A DNA stretch of 64,000 nucleotides, taken from the NCBI RefSeq assembly GCF_001922345.1, contig NZ_CP018811.1, forward strand, positions 3,348,001-3,412,000, given 5' to 3'. Within the stretch, counting starts at the first letter, position 1. Each line of letters opens with the position of its first letter. The position numbers and the translations under genes are program-made. Of the stretch, positions 41,989-50,672 are shown one piece after another. Under the pieces are notes generated by a model. That model ran no database searches and had not been told where the DNA came from. It saw only the letters and a program-made list of their open reading frames with translations. Source of the DNA: Paraburkholderia sp. SOS3 (GTDB taxonomy: Bacteria; Pseudomonadota; Gammaproteobacteria; Burkholderiales; Burkholderiaceae).

Positions 41989-42483
41989 ATGAGACCACTG
42001 ACCTCTTCGATGCATCGCTTTGACTTCGCGCCGAAGCTGACGCAAACCGTCGCACTGTCGCTCGCGCTGATGTTCGCCGCCGGCGCGCCTGCTTATGCGG
42101 CCGGCGCCGCGCAGTCGATCGCGGTGAAGAACGCGTGGGTCCGCTGGCTGCCGAACAACCTGCCCGCCGCCGGCTACGTGACACTCGCAAATAGTAGCGA
42201 CAAGCCGATCGACCTCGTCGATATCTCGAGCGCCGACTATGGCAGCGCGATGCTGCATCAAACGGTGTCGAACGGCTCGACGCAGAAAATGGTGATGGTC
42301 GACAAGCTCACCGTGCCGCCGCACGGCGAAGCGCAAATCTCGCCGGGCGGATATCACGTGATGCTCGAAGATGCGAAGCACAAGATCGCGCCCGGCGACA
42401 CCGTGCATCTGAAGCTGCATTTTTCGGACGGCGAGACCGTCGATACCGCGTTTTCCGTCAAATCGCCGGCGCAGACTAACTGA
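41989..42483 (+). CDS. Periplasmic copper chaperone PCu(A)C
   Basis: A 164-residue secreted protein with a signal peptide (hydrophobic core VALSLALMFAAGAPAYAA). The copper site of the family (H, M, then H-x-M) is visible as AMLHQTV, KMVMVDK and GYHVML, with PPHGEAQISPGG between. It supplies Cu(I) for CuA assembly, with SCO as partner. It lies 54 bp after the SCO gene on the same strand, so they are likely an operon. A second Met seven codons in is an alternative start. No ribosome site is obvious at either. Confidence 0.9.
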   Translation: MRPLTSSMHRFDFAPKLTQTVALSLALMFAAGAPAYAAGAAQSIAVKNAWVRWLPNNLPAAGYVTLANSSDKPIDLVDISSADYGSAMLHQTVSNGSTQKMVMVDKLTVPPHGEAQISPGGYHVMLEDAKHKIAPGDTVHLKLHFSDGETVDTAFSVKSPAQTN

Positions 42484-42506
42484 CGGTTCGCGCCCGTAAG
42501 CACGTC

Positions 42507-42535
42507 GCGCGCGACGATCTTCATGCGTCGCGCGC
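42507..42535. terminator. GC hairpin between convergent PCu(A)C and GNAT genes
   Basis: A perfect 10-bp stem (GCGCGCGACG at 42507-42516, CGTCGCGCGC at 42526-42535) with a 9-nt loop sits between the two convergent genes. It has no T-tract, so its strength as a terminator is doubtful. Confidence 0.4.
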
Positions 42536-42548
42536 CGCATCGGTGCTG

Positions 42549-43052
42549 TCAGGCCGAACGCATCCAGACGTGCGGGATGCCGTCTTCCTCGTGGACGTCC
42601 GAAATCGGCTCGAAACCATACGCGCCGTAGAACGCCTGCAAATGCGCCTGTGCATGCAGACGGATCGGCGTGCCCGGCCACTGCGCATCGATATGGCCCA
42701 ACGTACGTTCAAGCATCGCCTTGCCCAGGCCGACGCCGCGAAAGTCGGCCGTGGTCAACACGCGGCCGATGCGGATATCCGCTTCTTCAGCGTCGGGCAA
42801 TAGCACGCGCAAATAGCCGGCAAGCCTCGCGCCCGTTGCATCGGAACCGTACGCGAGCAGATGCCACGCGCCGCGATCGAGTCCGTCGATGTCGCCATAC
42901 AGACAGTTCTGCTCCATGACGAAAACCGCGCTGCGCGCGGCGAGCATCTCGTAGACCTCGACGTTGGTCAGATCGTCGAAGGCTTTCCAGCGCCAGTCGA
43001 ATGGCGGCGCCGGCTTTGTAGCGCGTTGTTGCGGATCGGACATGGTTGTCAT
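42549..43052 (-). CDS. ElaA-like GNAT family N-acetyltransferase
   Basis: A 167-residue GNAT enzyme. The segment FDDLTNVEVYEMLAARSAVF followed by EQNCLYGDIDGLD matches ElaA-type proteins, and the acetyl-CoA motif is IGRVLTTADFRGVGLGKAML. The end LQAFYGAYGFEPISDVHEEDGIPHVWM is also typical. The acceptor is unknown. The frame extends far upstream, but this ATG (with a second Met three codons later) gives the family length. Confidence 0.88.
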   Translation of the reverse strand: MTTMSDPQQRATKPAPPFDWRWKAFDDLTNVEVYEMLAARSAVFVMEQNCLYGDIDGLDRGAWHLLAYGSDATGARLAGYLRVLLPDAEEADIRIGRVLTTADFRGVGLGKAMLERTLGHIDAQWPGTPIRLHAQAHLQAFYGAYGFEPISDVHEEDGIPHVWMRSA

Positions 43053-43159
43053 CGAAAAGGCATGTGGCAAAGGGCTTGCGGAATCGGGGATTATGCCGTG
43101 GCGACGCCGCATTGTGATCGACCATCCGCCTGGGGTATGCGCAGGTATCGACGCGCGGT

Positions 43160-43639
43160 CTACCGGCGTTCGCCAAAGACATGACCACGCGCGCTCACAT
43201 AACCGTAGAGCACGGCGACGAGCGCGACCACGGACAAGACTGCGGCACTCGCATGGCCGGTTTCCCAGCGCAATCGATAGGACGGCCAATCGAGCGGCAA
43301 CGTCGCGGGCGTCCACGTTGCGACTGCGGCATTGACGGGCGCATTGAATATCCAGAAGACCCCGAGCATGCCCGCATAGGCACACGCGGCGAGCGCCGAA
43401 GCGCGTCTGTGCTCGCGTCGGGCCGATCTCGCACACGCGAGCGCAGTATTGATCAGCAGACCCATGATTTCAGTCGGCGCACCCACCAACGGTCCCCAGC
43501 CGCGATACAGATGCTGTTGCACCGCGAGCCATAGCGCTGCGTCGAGTGCGAACTTGTTCGGCATCTCGAGCGCGTGAGCGGCGGGCGCGAGCACCGCTAG
43601 CGCGGCAATCAGCAGGCTCAGATATCGCAGGAAGCGCAT
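43160..43639 (-). CDS. Small membrane protein, DUF1772-like
   Basis: A 159-residue protein with a leading hydrophobic segment (LRYLSLLIAALAVLAPAAHA), then about three more helices. The pattern AHALEMPNKFALDAALWLAVQ, and later LDWPSYRLRWETGHASAA, resembles DUF1772/anthrone-oxygenase-like membrane proteins. The function is unknown. The start at 43639 begins the first helix; the frame is open further up but lacks similarity. It lies 107 bp upstream of the GNAT gene on the same strand. Confidence 0.6.
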   Translation of the reverse strand: MRFLRYLSLLIAALAVLAPAAHALEMPNKFALDAALWLAVQQHLYRGWGPLVGAPTEIMGLLINTALACARSARREHRRASALAACAYAGMLGVFWIFNAPVNAAVATWTPATLPLDWPSYRLRWETGHASAAVLSVVALVAVLYGYVSARGHVFGERR

Positions 43640-43740
43640 TTCGTTTCTTGTCGAATACGGTAACGCGAATGGCACGATGACAATCGTGCGCGAGACAGTC
43701 GTGCGGAACAAGGGGGTCGAACGAAGGCGGCCACGGTGGA

Positions 43741-43782
43741 AAAAGAAAAGCCCTGACCAGTTCATTCTGGATCAGGGCTTTG
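43741..43782 (-). terminator. Rho-independent terminator after tRNA-Cys
   Basis: Arms 43748-43756 (AAGCCCTGA) and 43772-43780 (TCAGGGCTT), extended by CCAG/CTGG inside, form a long stem. The minus strand reads into TTTTCTTTT. It lies just past the tRNA-Cys 3' end and closes the tRNA operon. Confidence 0.85.
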
Positions 43783-43788
43783 CTTTTC

Positions 43789-43862
43789 TGGAGGCGCGAA
43801 CCGGAGTCGAACCGGTCTAAACGGCTTTGCAGGCCGCTGCATAACCGCTTTGCTATCGCGCC
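43789..43862 (-). tRNA. tRNA-Cys (anticodon GCA)
   Basis: A 74-nt tRNA with encoded CCA. The acceptor is GGCGCGA, the anticodon loop CTGCAAA contains GCA, and the T arm has GGTTCGACTCC. It is last in the Gly-Gly-Cys tRNA set on the minus strand. Confidence 0.95.
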
Positions 43863-44035
43863 GTAAGCGGACTGCGGAACCTGGACACGTTAGTCAATTC
43901 GCACATGCATGATGCACATGCAACGGTCCGCAGATGATGTGATTGGCCCACCGGCCTGCAGAACAACTGCTCTGAACAAAAAAGCACCAAACAAAAAGGG
44001 AAGCTTCGCTTCCCCAGCTTGCTTCCCTTTATTGC

Positions 44036-44111
44036 TGGAGCGGGAGACGAGTCTCGAACTCGCGACCTCAACCTTGGCAAGGTTGCGCTCTACCAACTGA
44101 GCTACTCCCGC
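44036..44111 (-). tRNA. tRNA-Gly (anticodon GCC), copy 2
   Basis: A 76-nt tRNA with encoded CCA. The acceptor is GCGGGAG, the anticodon arm AACCTTGCCAAGGTT carries GCC, and the T arm has GAGTTCGAGACTC. It is identical in sequence to the copy at 44226-44301. Confidence 0.96.
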
Positions 44112-44225
44112 GCGATCCTGCAAAACCGCTCAAACGAGCACCTTTGCAGTGTGTTGCTTTTGCACTGCTGCTTTAACACCTGAAGCGCCGCACGATTTCT
44201 GCCTTCGGAACGCCGCTTCGAATTC

Positions 44226-44301
44226 TGGAGCGGGAGACGAGTCTCGAACTCGCGACCTCAACCTTGGCAAGGTTGCGCTCTACCAACTGAGCTACTCCCG
44301 C
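44226..44301 (-). tRNA. tRNA-Gly (anticodon GCC), copy 1
   Basis: A 76-nt tRNA, identical to the copy at 44036-44111 and first in the tRNA transcript. The intervening spacer of 114 bp is not repeated beyond the tRNA itself. The order uvrC-pgsA-tRNA-Gly-tRNA-Cys is conserved from E. coli. Confidence 0.96.
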
Positions 44302-44385
44302 ATTGCATCTGCTGCTTTTTGCTTCCTGCTTTTGCTTCTCTTCCAGCGCATCGAAATTCAGAACCGCCTGCACCGGAGAGACGAG

Positions 44386-44414
44386 ATTATGTATAAAGCA
44401 CTGAAACGTGTCAA
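44386..44414 (-). promoter_or_regulatory. Sigma-70 promoter of the Gly-Gly-Cys tRNA operon
   Basis: On the minus strand a perfect TTGACA (44414-44409) and CATAAT (44391-44386) are separated by 17 bp, about 85 bp before the first tRNA-Gly. It lies in the gap after pgsA, so the tRNAs do not depend on pgsA read-through. Confidence 0.85.
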
Positions 44415-44525
44415 CCCTTTTTGCGGCGCGCCTGCGGCGAGCCTTACCGTGTCCGGAAACGGCTCATTCAGATTGCGTCGGACCGCTCGCAAAGGTACGC
44501 GCAAAGTCACGGACGAGACCGCACC

Positions 44526-45119
44526 TCAGACCGCGCCGCCGCGCTCGCGAATCTGCGGCCACGCGAGCTTCATGTAATAAAGCATCGACCAGATCGTGAG
44601 CACCGCGGCGAGATAAATGAGCCATACGCCCCACACGCGCGTGTCGAGCACGAATCCGCCTGGAAACGGCACGGGTGCGTAAAGCAGCAGCATCGGAATC
44701 GCGACCATCTGGCACGCGGTCTTGAACTTGCCGAGCGAATTCACCGCGACGCTCTTCGATGCGCCGATCTGCGCCATCCACTCGCGCAGTGCCGAAATCG
44801 CGATTTCGCGGCCGACGATGACGAGCGCGATCGCCGCGTCGAGCCGCGCGAGCTGGACGAGCACAAGCAGCGCCGCGGTGACCATCAGTTTGTCGGCGAC
44901 GGGATCCAGAAACGCGCCGAATGCCGAGGTCTGGTTCCATTTGCGCGCGAGATAGCCGTCGAACCAGTCGGTCAGCGCCGCCAGAATGAAAATGACCATT
45001 GCCGCCAGATTGCGGTGCTCGGCACTCATCATGGTGTTAGGCAGGTAAAACACGCCCACGACAAGTGGAATGAGCACGATCCGCAGCCACGTCAGAAAGA
45101 TCGGGAAATTGAACGGCAT
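44526..45119 (-). CDS. pgsA: Phosphatidylglycerophosphate synthase
   Basis: A 197-residue inner-membrane enzyme that makes phosphatidylglycerophosphate from CDP-diacylglycerol and glycerol-3-phosphate. The CDP-alcohol transferase motif is complete: DWFDGYLARKWNQTSAFGAF then LDPVADK, and there are about five hydrophobic helices. It opens MPFNFPIFLTWLRIVLIPLV, as in the family. It lies 119 bp after uvrC on the same strand. Confidence 0.95.
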   Translation of the reverse strand: MPFNFPIFLTWLRIVLIPLVVGVFYLPNTMMSAEHRNLAAMVIFILAALTDWFDGYLARKWNQTSAFGAFLDPVADKLMVTAALLVLVQLARLDAAIALVIVGREIAISALREWMAQIGASKSVAVNSLGKFKTACQMVAIPMLLLYAPVPFPGGFVLDTRVWGVWLIYLAAVLTIWSMLYYMKLAWPQIRERGGAV

Positions 45120-45238
45120 GGGCAGCGACAGGCTTTTGAAAAATGGAGTTGCAATTGTGCCGTCTCAATGAGACAGCTACAAGCCAACAAACATCAGGCG
45201 ACGCGAAGTCCGGCGCACGCTAGCGCGCGCCGGCAGGC

Positions 45239-47521
45239 TCAATGCAGTTGCCGGTAAATCTGCTCGGCGAGCGCGCGCGAAATGCCTTCGACGCTCGCCA
45301 GGTCCTCGACGCTCGCCGCAACGACGCCGCGCAAGCCGCCAAAGCGCGCGAGCAGGCGCTGACGGCGTTTTGCGCCGACGCCTTCGAGTTCTTCGAGCCG
45401 CGACGTCTGCCGTGTTTTCGCGCGTTTCGCGCGCATGCCGGTGATCGCGAAGCGGTGCGCCTCGTCGCGGATCTGCGCGACGAGCATCAGCGCCGCGCTT
45501 TCCTTGCCGAGCTCGAGCGCCGTGCGGCCATCGGCGAATACGAGCGTTTCGAGACCAACCTTGCGCCCCTCGCCTTTCGCCACGCCGACCAGCATGCCGA
45601 GATCGAGCCCCAGTTCGTTGAACACCTGGCGCGCGATTTCGACCTGCCCCTTGCCGCCGTCGATCAGCACGATATTCGGCAACGTGCCGCCCGCGGCGAC
45701 GGGCTCGGCCGCATCGGGCGTGACGAGCGGGTCCGCAGCCGCTTCGGTTTGCAGGGTCACGGCTTCGTCGGCGGCATTCGCCGCGGCCTGCGCGACCATC
45801 TTCTCGTACCGGCGCGTCAGCACCTGGCGCATCGCCGCGTAGTCGTCGCCGGGCGTGATGCCGGCGATGTTGTAGCGCCGGTATTCGGACGACTGCATCT
45901 TGTGATGGTGATAAACGACGCATGACGCCTGCGTCGCCTCGCCCATCGTATGGCTGATGTCGAAGCATTCAATACGCAGCTTCGCGAGGTCTTCGAATTC
46001 GAGGCTCAGCGTGTCCGCCAATGCGCGCGTGCGCGCCTGCTGCGAGCCTTGTTCGGACAACAGCCGCGCGAGCGCGAGGCGCGCGTTCTGCTCGGCCATC
46101 GCGAGCCACGCGCGCTTCTGGCCTTGCGGCTGGCGCAGCACGGCGACCTTGTGGCCGGCCTGTTCGATGAGCAGATCGACGAGCTCGCGGTTCGCGGGTG
46201 CGTGGCTCACGACGAGCACCGGCGGGATGCGGTTGCCGAGATAATGCTGCGCGATGAAGGCTTCGAGCACTTCGGATTCGATACCCGGCATGCGCGAGCG
46301 GGCGCGCGTCGTCGATGCCGATGTGCCGGCGGCGGCTGCGGCTGCGGTGACGGGCATGATGTCGTCGTCTGTCTCGTCTGTCTCGTTCGTCTCGTTCGCA
46401 TCGCTCGCCGCGGCTTCGTCCGCAGCATCCGTGTCGACGGCACCGATCGCGTTTGCTTCGTCCTGCGACCCATCTTCGTCCGATTCTGCCGATCGAAGCG
46501 CTTCGAGCACGTCGAGCGCGTCGAGTGCGTCGCCGCCGGCTTCGGCAGCGGCGAGGTCCGCCGTCATGGTCAATGCCGCGACATCGTCCGCATCGTCGTC
46601 GCCGAGCCCGCCTTCATCGACCGCCAGCGCACTCTCGACGTGCGCCGGGAAATATGCCTTGTCGCCAAGATGCCGGCCGCCGCGCACCATCGCGAGGTTG
46701 ACGCAGACGCGTCCGCCGAGCGCCACGACCGCGAGGATGTCGACGTCGTTGTCGCCACCGACCTCGATCGCCTGCTGATGCAACACCGTCGATAGCGAGC
46801 TCATCTGGTTACGCACCGCGGCGGCCTGTTCGAACTTCAGTTCGGCTGCGAACGCATGCATCTTCTGCTCGAGCTCGCTCATCACTTCCGACTGGCGGCC
46901 AAGCAGAAAGCGCGACGCGTTCGATACGTCGCGCGCATAGTCCTCCTCGCCGATCGCCCCGACGCACGGCGCCGTGCAGCGGCCGATCTGATGCAGAAGG
47001 CACGGCCGCGTGCGATTGTTGAACACGGAGTCTTCGCAGGTGCGCAACTGGAACACGCGCTGCAGGATCTGGATGCTCTCGCGCACGGCCCATGCGCTCG
47101 GGAACGGTCCGAAGTACTGATTCTTCTTGTCCACCGCGCCACGGTAGTACGCCATGCGCGGAAACCGATGGCCAGTCAGCTTCAGATACGGATACGACTT
47201 GTCGTCGCGGAACAGAATGTTGTAGCGCGGCGCAAGCGCCTTGATCAGATTGTTCTCGAGCAGCAACGCTTCGGCTTCGGAGCGCGTCGCCGTCGTCTCG
47301 ATGCGCGCGATGCGCGTGACCATCATCGCGATGCGCGGCGACAGCAGCGTCTTCGTGAAATAGCTCGACACGCGCTTTTTCAGGTCGCGCGCCTTGCCGA
47401 CGTACAGCACGGCGCCGCTCGCATCGTAATAGCGATACACGCCCGGCAGATGCGGCAATTGCGCGAGCACTTTTTTCGGCTCGAAGTCTTCTGGAGTGGC
47501 GGAAGCGTCGGAATGGGCCAT
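45239..47521 (-). CDS. uvrC: UvrABC excinuclease subunit C with an acidic insertion
   Basis: A 760-residue nucleotide-excision nuclease. The GIY-YIG domain starts [20 protein letters not shown]; the Cys-containing region [18 protein letters not shown] and a UVR motif ([17 protein letters not shown]) follow; the C-terminal RNase H-like nuclease includes [10 protein letters not shown] and VLIDGGKGQ, and the (HhH)2 end is [18 protein letters not shown]...[14 protein letters not shown]. About 110 residues at roughly 300-410 are an Asp/Glu/Ala-rich insertion, which explains the length over the usual ~610. ATG 47521 fits the family N-terminus; the longer frame does not. Confidence 0.94.
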   Translation of the reverse strand: MAHSDASATPEDFEPKKVLAQLPHLPGVYRYYDASGAVLYVGKARDLKKRVSSYFTKTLLSPRIAMMVTRIARIETTATRSEAEALLLENNLIKALAPRYNILFRDDKSYPYLKLTGHRFPRMAYYRGAVDKKNQYFGPFPSAWAVRESIQILQRVFQLRTCEDSVFNNRTRPCLLHQIGRCTAPCVGAIGEEDYARDVSNASRFLLGRQSEVMSELEQKMHAFAAELKFEQAAAVRNQMSSLSTVLHQQAIEVGGDNDVDILAVVALGGRVCVNLAMVRGGRHLGDKAYFPAHVESALAVDEGGLGDDDADDVAALTMTADLAAAEAGGDALDALDVLEALRSAESDEDGSQDEANAIGAVDTDAADEAAASDANETNETDETDDDIMPVTAAAAAAGTSASTTRARSRMPGIESEVLEAFIAQHYLGNRIPPVLVVSHAPANRELVDLLIEQAGHKVAVLRQPQGQKRAWLAMAEQNARLALARLLSEQGSQQARTRALADTLSLEFEDLAKLRIECFDISHTMGEATQASCVVYHHHKMQSSEYRRYNIAGITPGDDYAAMRQVLTRRYEKMVAQAAANAADEAVTLQTEAAADPLVTPDAAEPVAAGGTLPNIVLIDGGKGQVEIARQVFNELGLDLGMLVGVAKGEGRKVGLETLVFADGRTALELGKESAALMLVAQIRDEAHRFAITGMRAKRAKTRQTSRLEELEGVGAKRRQRLLARFGGLRGVVAASVEDLASVEGISRALAEQIYRQLH

Positions 47522-47628
47522 GCAGGATCGGACTGTATGCCGCGCGCGGGCGGTAATTGGACTTAGAATCGCCAGTTTAGAACATTCCGATCCTGTCGCG
47601 CCCGCGCGGTTCACGGGCCCCCGCCGCC

Positions 47629-48996
47629 ATGTCCGCCGCCGCTTCCGCTTCCCATCCCGCTTCCCATCCCGCTTCGCATCCGGCTTCGCATCCCGCCGTC
47701 CGCCGCGCTTCGCGAACGCCGCACGGTTCGGGCACGCAACAACCGCCGCCATCGTCCGCGCACGCCGGCACGCAACCGGCGCCGGCCGGCGCGCGAAACG
47801 CGACGCTCGCCTGCGATATCTTTTGCGCGGTCATCGACAACTTCGGCGATATCGGCGTCTGCTGGCGCCTCGCGCGCCAGCTCGCGGCCGAACACGGCTG
47901 GCAGGTACGCGTGTTCGTCGACGATCTGCGCGCGTTCCACGCGCTGTGCCCGGCCGTCGAGACGGAGCGTGCGCGCCAGACCGTGCAGGGCATCGTCGTC
48001 GAACACTGGCACGAGCCCGCGCATGCGGGCGATACGCTCGAAGTGGCCGATGTCGTGATCGAGGCGTTCGCGTGCGAACTGCCGCCGGTCTATGTCGCGG
48101 CGATGGCGCGCCGCGCGAGCGCACCGGTATGGATCAACCTCGAATATCTGAGCGCCGAAGATTGGGTCGCCGATTTCCATCTGCGGCCATCGCCGCATCC
48201 GCGTTACCCGCTCGTGAAGACGTTTTTCTTTCCGGGCCTCGCGCCCGGCACCGGCGGCGTGCTCAAGGAACGCGATCTCGACGCGCAACGCGCCGCATTC
48301 GAAGCGTCCGCAACGACGCGCGCTCAATGGTGGCGCGAGACGGCCGGCATCCCGCCGCCTGCCGCCGGCGCGACCGTGATTTCGCTTTTCGCCTATGAAA
48401 ATCCGGCCGTCGACGCGCTGCTCGAACAATGGCGCGACGCGCGCGCGCCGGTCGTGCTGCTCGTGCCCAAAGGCCGCATTTCGGGCGCGCTTGCGCGCTT
48501 CTTCGGCTTGCCGTCGTTCGCGGCGGGCACCCACGCGACGCGTGGCAGCCTCACCGCGCATGCGCTCGCGTTCACCGAGCAGCCCGGCTATGACCGTCTG
48601 TTGTGGGCAAGCGATCTGAATTTTGTGCGCGGCGAAGACTCATTCGTGCGTGCCCAGTGGGCCGCACGCCCTTTCGTCTGGCATATCTATCCTCAAGCGG
48701 ACGACGCGCATCTGCCCAAGCTCGACGCCGCGCTCGCGCACTACGTGGGCTCGGCGCCGCGCTGCGCGCCCGACGAGCAGCCCCCTGCGCTGCCGGCCGC
48801 CGCGCGCGATGCGTTGACGCGCTTCTGGCACGCGTGGAACGGCGTCGGCGCGGCCGACTGGGCCACGCTGTGGGCCGATTTCGCGCATCACCTGCCGGCG
48901 CTGACGGCACGCGCCGAACAATGGGCGCGCGAACTCGCGCGCGCCGGTGATCTCGCCGGAAATCTGGCGGAATACGCAAAATCTCAGTTAAAATAA
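47629..48996 (+). CDS. earP: EF-P arginine rhamnosyltransferase EarP
   Basis: A 455-residue GT-B enzyme that rhamnosylates Arg32 of elongation factor P using dTDP-beta-L-rhamnose. The catalytic aspartates lie in [18 protein letters not shown] (Asp70 and Asp74) and the sugar-nucleotide site includes [14 protein letters not shown] and PFVWHIYPQ. About 57 N-terminal residues precede the usual start and include four ASHP units encoded by a 12-bp tandem repeat; no later Met is available before the conserved core. efp follows 215 bp downstream. Confidence 0.92.
   Translation: MSAAASASHPASHPASHPASHPAVRRASRTPHGSGTQQPPPSSAHAGTQPAPAGARNATLACDIFCAVIDNFGDIGVCWRLARQLAAEHGWQVRVFVDDLRAFHALCPAVETERARQTVQGIVVEHWHEPAHAGDTLEVADVVIEAFACELPPVYVAAMARRASAPVWINLEYLSAEDWVADFHLRPSPHPRYPLVKTFFFPGLAPGTGGVLKERDLDAQRAAFEASATTRAQWWRETAGIPPPAAGATVISLFAYENPAVDALLEQWRDARAPVVLLVPKGRISGALARFFGLPSFAAGTHATRGSLTAHALAFTEQPGYDRLLWASDLNFVRGEDSFVRAQWAARPFVWHIYPQADDAHLPKLDAALAHYVGSAPRCAPDEQPPALPAAARDALTRFWHAWNGVGAADWATLWADFAHHLPALTARAEQWARELARAGDLAGNLAEYAKSQLK
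47647..47695 (+). repeat. 12-bp tandem repeat encoding ASHP in EarP
   Basis: About four copies of a GCTTCCCATCCC-like unit encode (ASHP)4 in the N-terminal extension of EarP. The copies differ slightly (TCC/TCG for Ser, CCC/CCG for Pro). Repeats like this can change length without a frameshift. Confidence 0.75.
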
Positions 48997-49030
48997 ACGG
49001 TTAGCCAACGGCCCCCGCCGGCTTTAGCTG

Positions 49031-49060
49031 TTTTTGCCGGTTTTTCCCGGTTTTTGCCTG
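49031..49060. repeat. Three 10-bp direct repeats (TTTTTGCCGG-like)
   Basis: TTTTTGCCGG, TTTTTCCCGG and TTTTTGCCTG stand in tandem at 49031-49060 between earP and efp. Upstream T-tracts could let the region act in earP termination, but no matching stem was found. Confidence 0.7.
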
Positions 49061-49211
49061 ATAAAGCCCGGCTTGAATCCGTATCGATCTGTATTAACCC
49101 GCATATTGAACCAGCGCATTAACCAAAGGCAGGCCGAACCGAGGCTGACCGAACCACGGCATGCCGCTGGGCAAGCAACGTGAAGCACAATATTTCGTAC
49201 AGGACAGTTTT

Positions 49212-49769
49212 ATGAAGATTGCTCAAGAACTCCGCACCGGCAACGTCGTGATGATCGGCAACGACGCAATGGTCGTGCAGAAGGCCGAATACAACAAGTC
49301 GGGCCGCAATGCCGCCGTCGTCAAGATGAAGTTCAAGAACCTGCTGACGGGCGCGGGCATGGAAACGGTCTACAAGGCCGACGACAAATTCGACGTCGTC
49401 GTGCTCGACCGCAAGGAAGTCACCTATTCGTATTTCGCCGACCCGATGTACGTGTTCATGGACGCCGATTACAACCAGTACGAAGTCGAAGCGGAAATGA
49501 TGGGCGACGCGCTGAACTACCTCCAGGACGGCATGGCGTGCGAAGTCGTTTTCTACAACGACAAGGCGATTTCCGTCGAACTGCCGACCACGCTGGTCCG
49601 CGAAATCGTCTACACGGAGCCGGCGGTCAAGGGTGACACGTCGTCGGGCAAGGTGCTGAAGAATGCCAAGCTGAACACCGGATTCGAACTGCAGGTGCCG
49701 CTCTTCTGCAATATCGGCGACAAGATCGAAATCGATACGCGCACGCACGAGTATCGCAGCCGCGCGTAA
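49212..49769 (+). CDS. efp: Elongation factor P
   Basis: A 185-residue translation factor that relieves ribosome stalling at polyproline. It starts [20 protein letters not shown] and has [19 protein letters not shown], in which Arg32 is the acceptor expected for EarP (other bacteria have Lys34 here). The C-terminal OB domain ends [18 protein letters not shown]. An in-frame ATG 17 codons earlier is rejected because the family length fits this one. The EarP gene upstream supports arginine rhamnosylation. A terminator follows. Confidence 0.97.
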   Translation: MKIAQELRTGNVVMIGNDAMVVQKAEYNKSGRNAAVVKMKFKNLLTGAGMETVYKADDKFDVVVLDRKEVTYSYFADPMYVFMDADYNQYEVEAEMMGDALNYLQDGMACEVVFYNDKAISVELPTTLVREIVYTEPAVKGDTSSGKVLKNAKLNTGFELQVPLFCNIGDKIEIDTRTHEYRSRA

Positions 49770-49819
49770 GTAAAGCGCAGGCTTCCTGAGAGCGACGCTG
49801 CGCGTCGTTCTCTCTCGCG

Positions 49820-49851
49820 AAAGCGCCCTTTTTGGGCGCTTTTTCTTTTTT
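49820..49851 (+). terminator. Rho-independent terminator after efp
   Basis: A 9-bp stem (AAAGCGCCC / GGGCGCTTT, arms 49820-49828 and 49834-49842) with a 5-T loop is followed by TTCTTTTTT. It lies 50 bp past the efp stop. Confidence 0.92.
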
Positions 49852-49893
49852 CCACGACCGTGTATGGTGGTGGAAATCTTTACCGGAAATTGA

Positions 49894-49905
49894 TGCAAAT
49901 TTGCA
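49894..49905. promoter_or_regulatory. Palindrome upstream of the sigma-54 promoter, candidate activator site
   Basis: TGCAAATTTGCA is a perfect 12-bp palindrome whose centre is about 64 bp upstream of the -24 element of the csbD promoter. That distance suits an enhancer-binding protein; the activator gene at 50673 is an obvious candidate. Binding is inferred only from position and symmetry. Confidence 0.5.
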
Positions 49906-49961
49906 CAGCTGACCGGGCCGTCCAAACGTCGAGCCATTGATTCTGCAGCATATTGTCGGTC

Positions 49962-49977
49962 TGGCACGTCCTCTGCT
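49962..49977 (+). promoter_or_regulatory. Sigma-54 (-24/-12) promoter of csbD
   Basis: TGGCACG-TCCT-CTGCT matches the consensus TGGCACG-N4-TTGCT at all but one position; the invariant GG and GC are 10 nt apart. Initiation is expected near 49988, about 50 nt before the csbD start codon. This needs an AAA+ activator such as that encoded by the next gene. Confidence 0.85.
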
Positions 49978-50036
49978 TAGGTACGAGCCAACCGCCCGGA
50001 TTTCAGGGCGGTTCATTGAACACAAGGGAGGTCTCA

Positions 50037-50243
50037 ATGAACAATGACATCGCTGAAGGCAAGTGGAAGCAGATCATGGGTAAGGCGAAGACGGCCTGGG
50101 GTGAACTGACCGACGACGAACTGACGAAGGCCGAGGGCCGCGCAGACAAGCTGGCCGGTCTGATCCAGGAACGTTACGGCAAAACCCGCGACGAGGCGGA
50201 ACTCGAAGTGCGCCGCTTCTTCGATGCTAATCGCGAGCTGTAG
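50037..50243 (+). CDS. CsbD family stress-response protein
   Basis: A 68-residue charged, helical protein: MNNDIAEGKWKQIMGKAKTA, then WGELTDDELTKAEGRADKLA and VRRFFDANREL. This is the CsbD-like pattern of small proteins induced by general stress (CsbD of Bacillus, YjbJ of E. coli). The molecular function is unknown. The start follows AAGGGAGG. A longer reading frame upstream is dismissed. Control by sigma-54 is indicated by the promoter at 49962. Confidence 0.88.
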   Translation: MNNDIAEGKWKQIMGKAKTAWGELTDDELTKAEGRADKLAGLIQERYGKTRDEAELEVRRFFDANREL

Positions 50244-50672
50244 TCGTCGAGTCAGTCGGCGAATCGTAGTCGAGTCAGATGCCGTTTCATGCAGTAATCC
50301 GTGCGCGTAGCAGTAGGCGCACGTGGCCGCCGGAAAAAAAGCAGCGAGTCGTGCGCCCGACCGGAACGCAAGTCGGTTCATGTCCGGACGCCGCCCCGGC
50401 TGCGCGGCCAGATCCGCGCCGCGTCCGGCACGCACGGTCGGCGCATATGGCGCTCGGGCTGGACCTGTCGACGGACCGCCAGCGCAGCGAGACAAACGAG
50501 CCATACAGAACAGGGTTCATGAGCGTTACCGGAGGCAACAGGACCAGAACAGATAAGCGTCGAGACGCCGCGTCCGAAATTCGACTGACAGCACCAGCCC
50601 GATACCGTGCCCCGCATGCGTCCGGATATCCGGCGCGGCGGGTTTCCGTCCCTTTGAAAAATTGCGCTCGTT
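50244..50672. other. Intergenic region between csbD and the activator gene
   Basis: 429 bp. No convincing gene, tRNA or terminator was found. It probably contains the promoter of the activator gene, but no good -10/-35 or second -24/-12 site was recognised. Confidence 0.5.
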
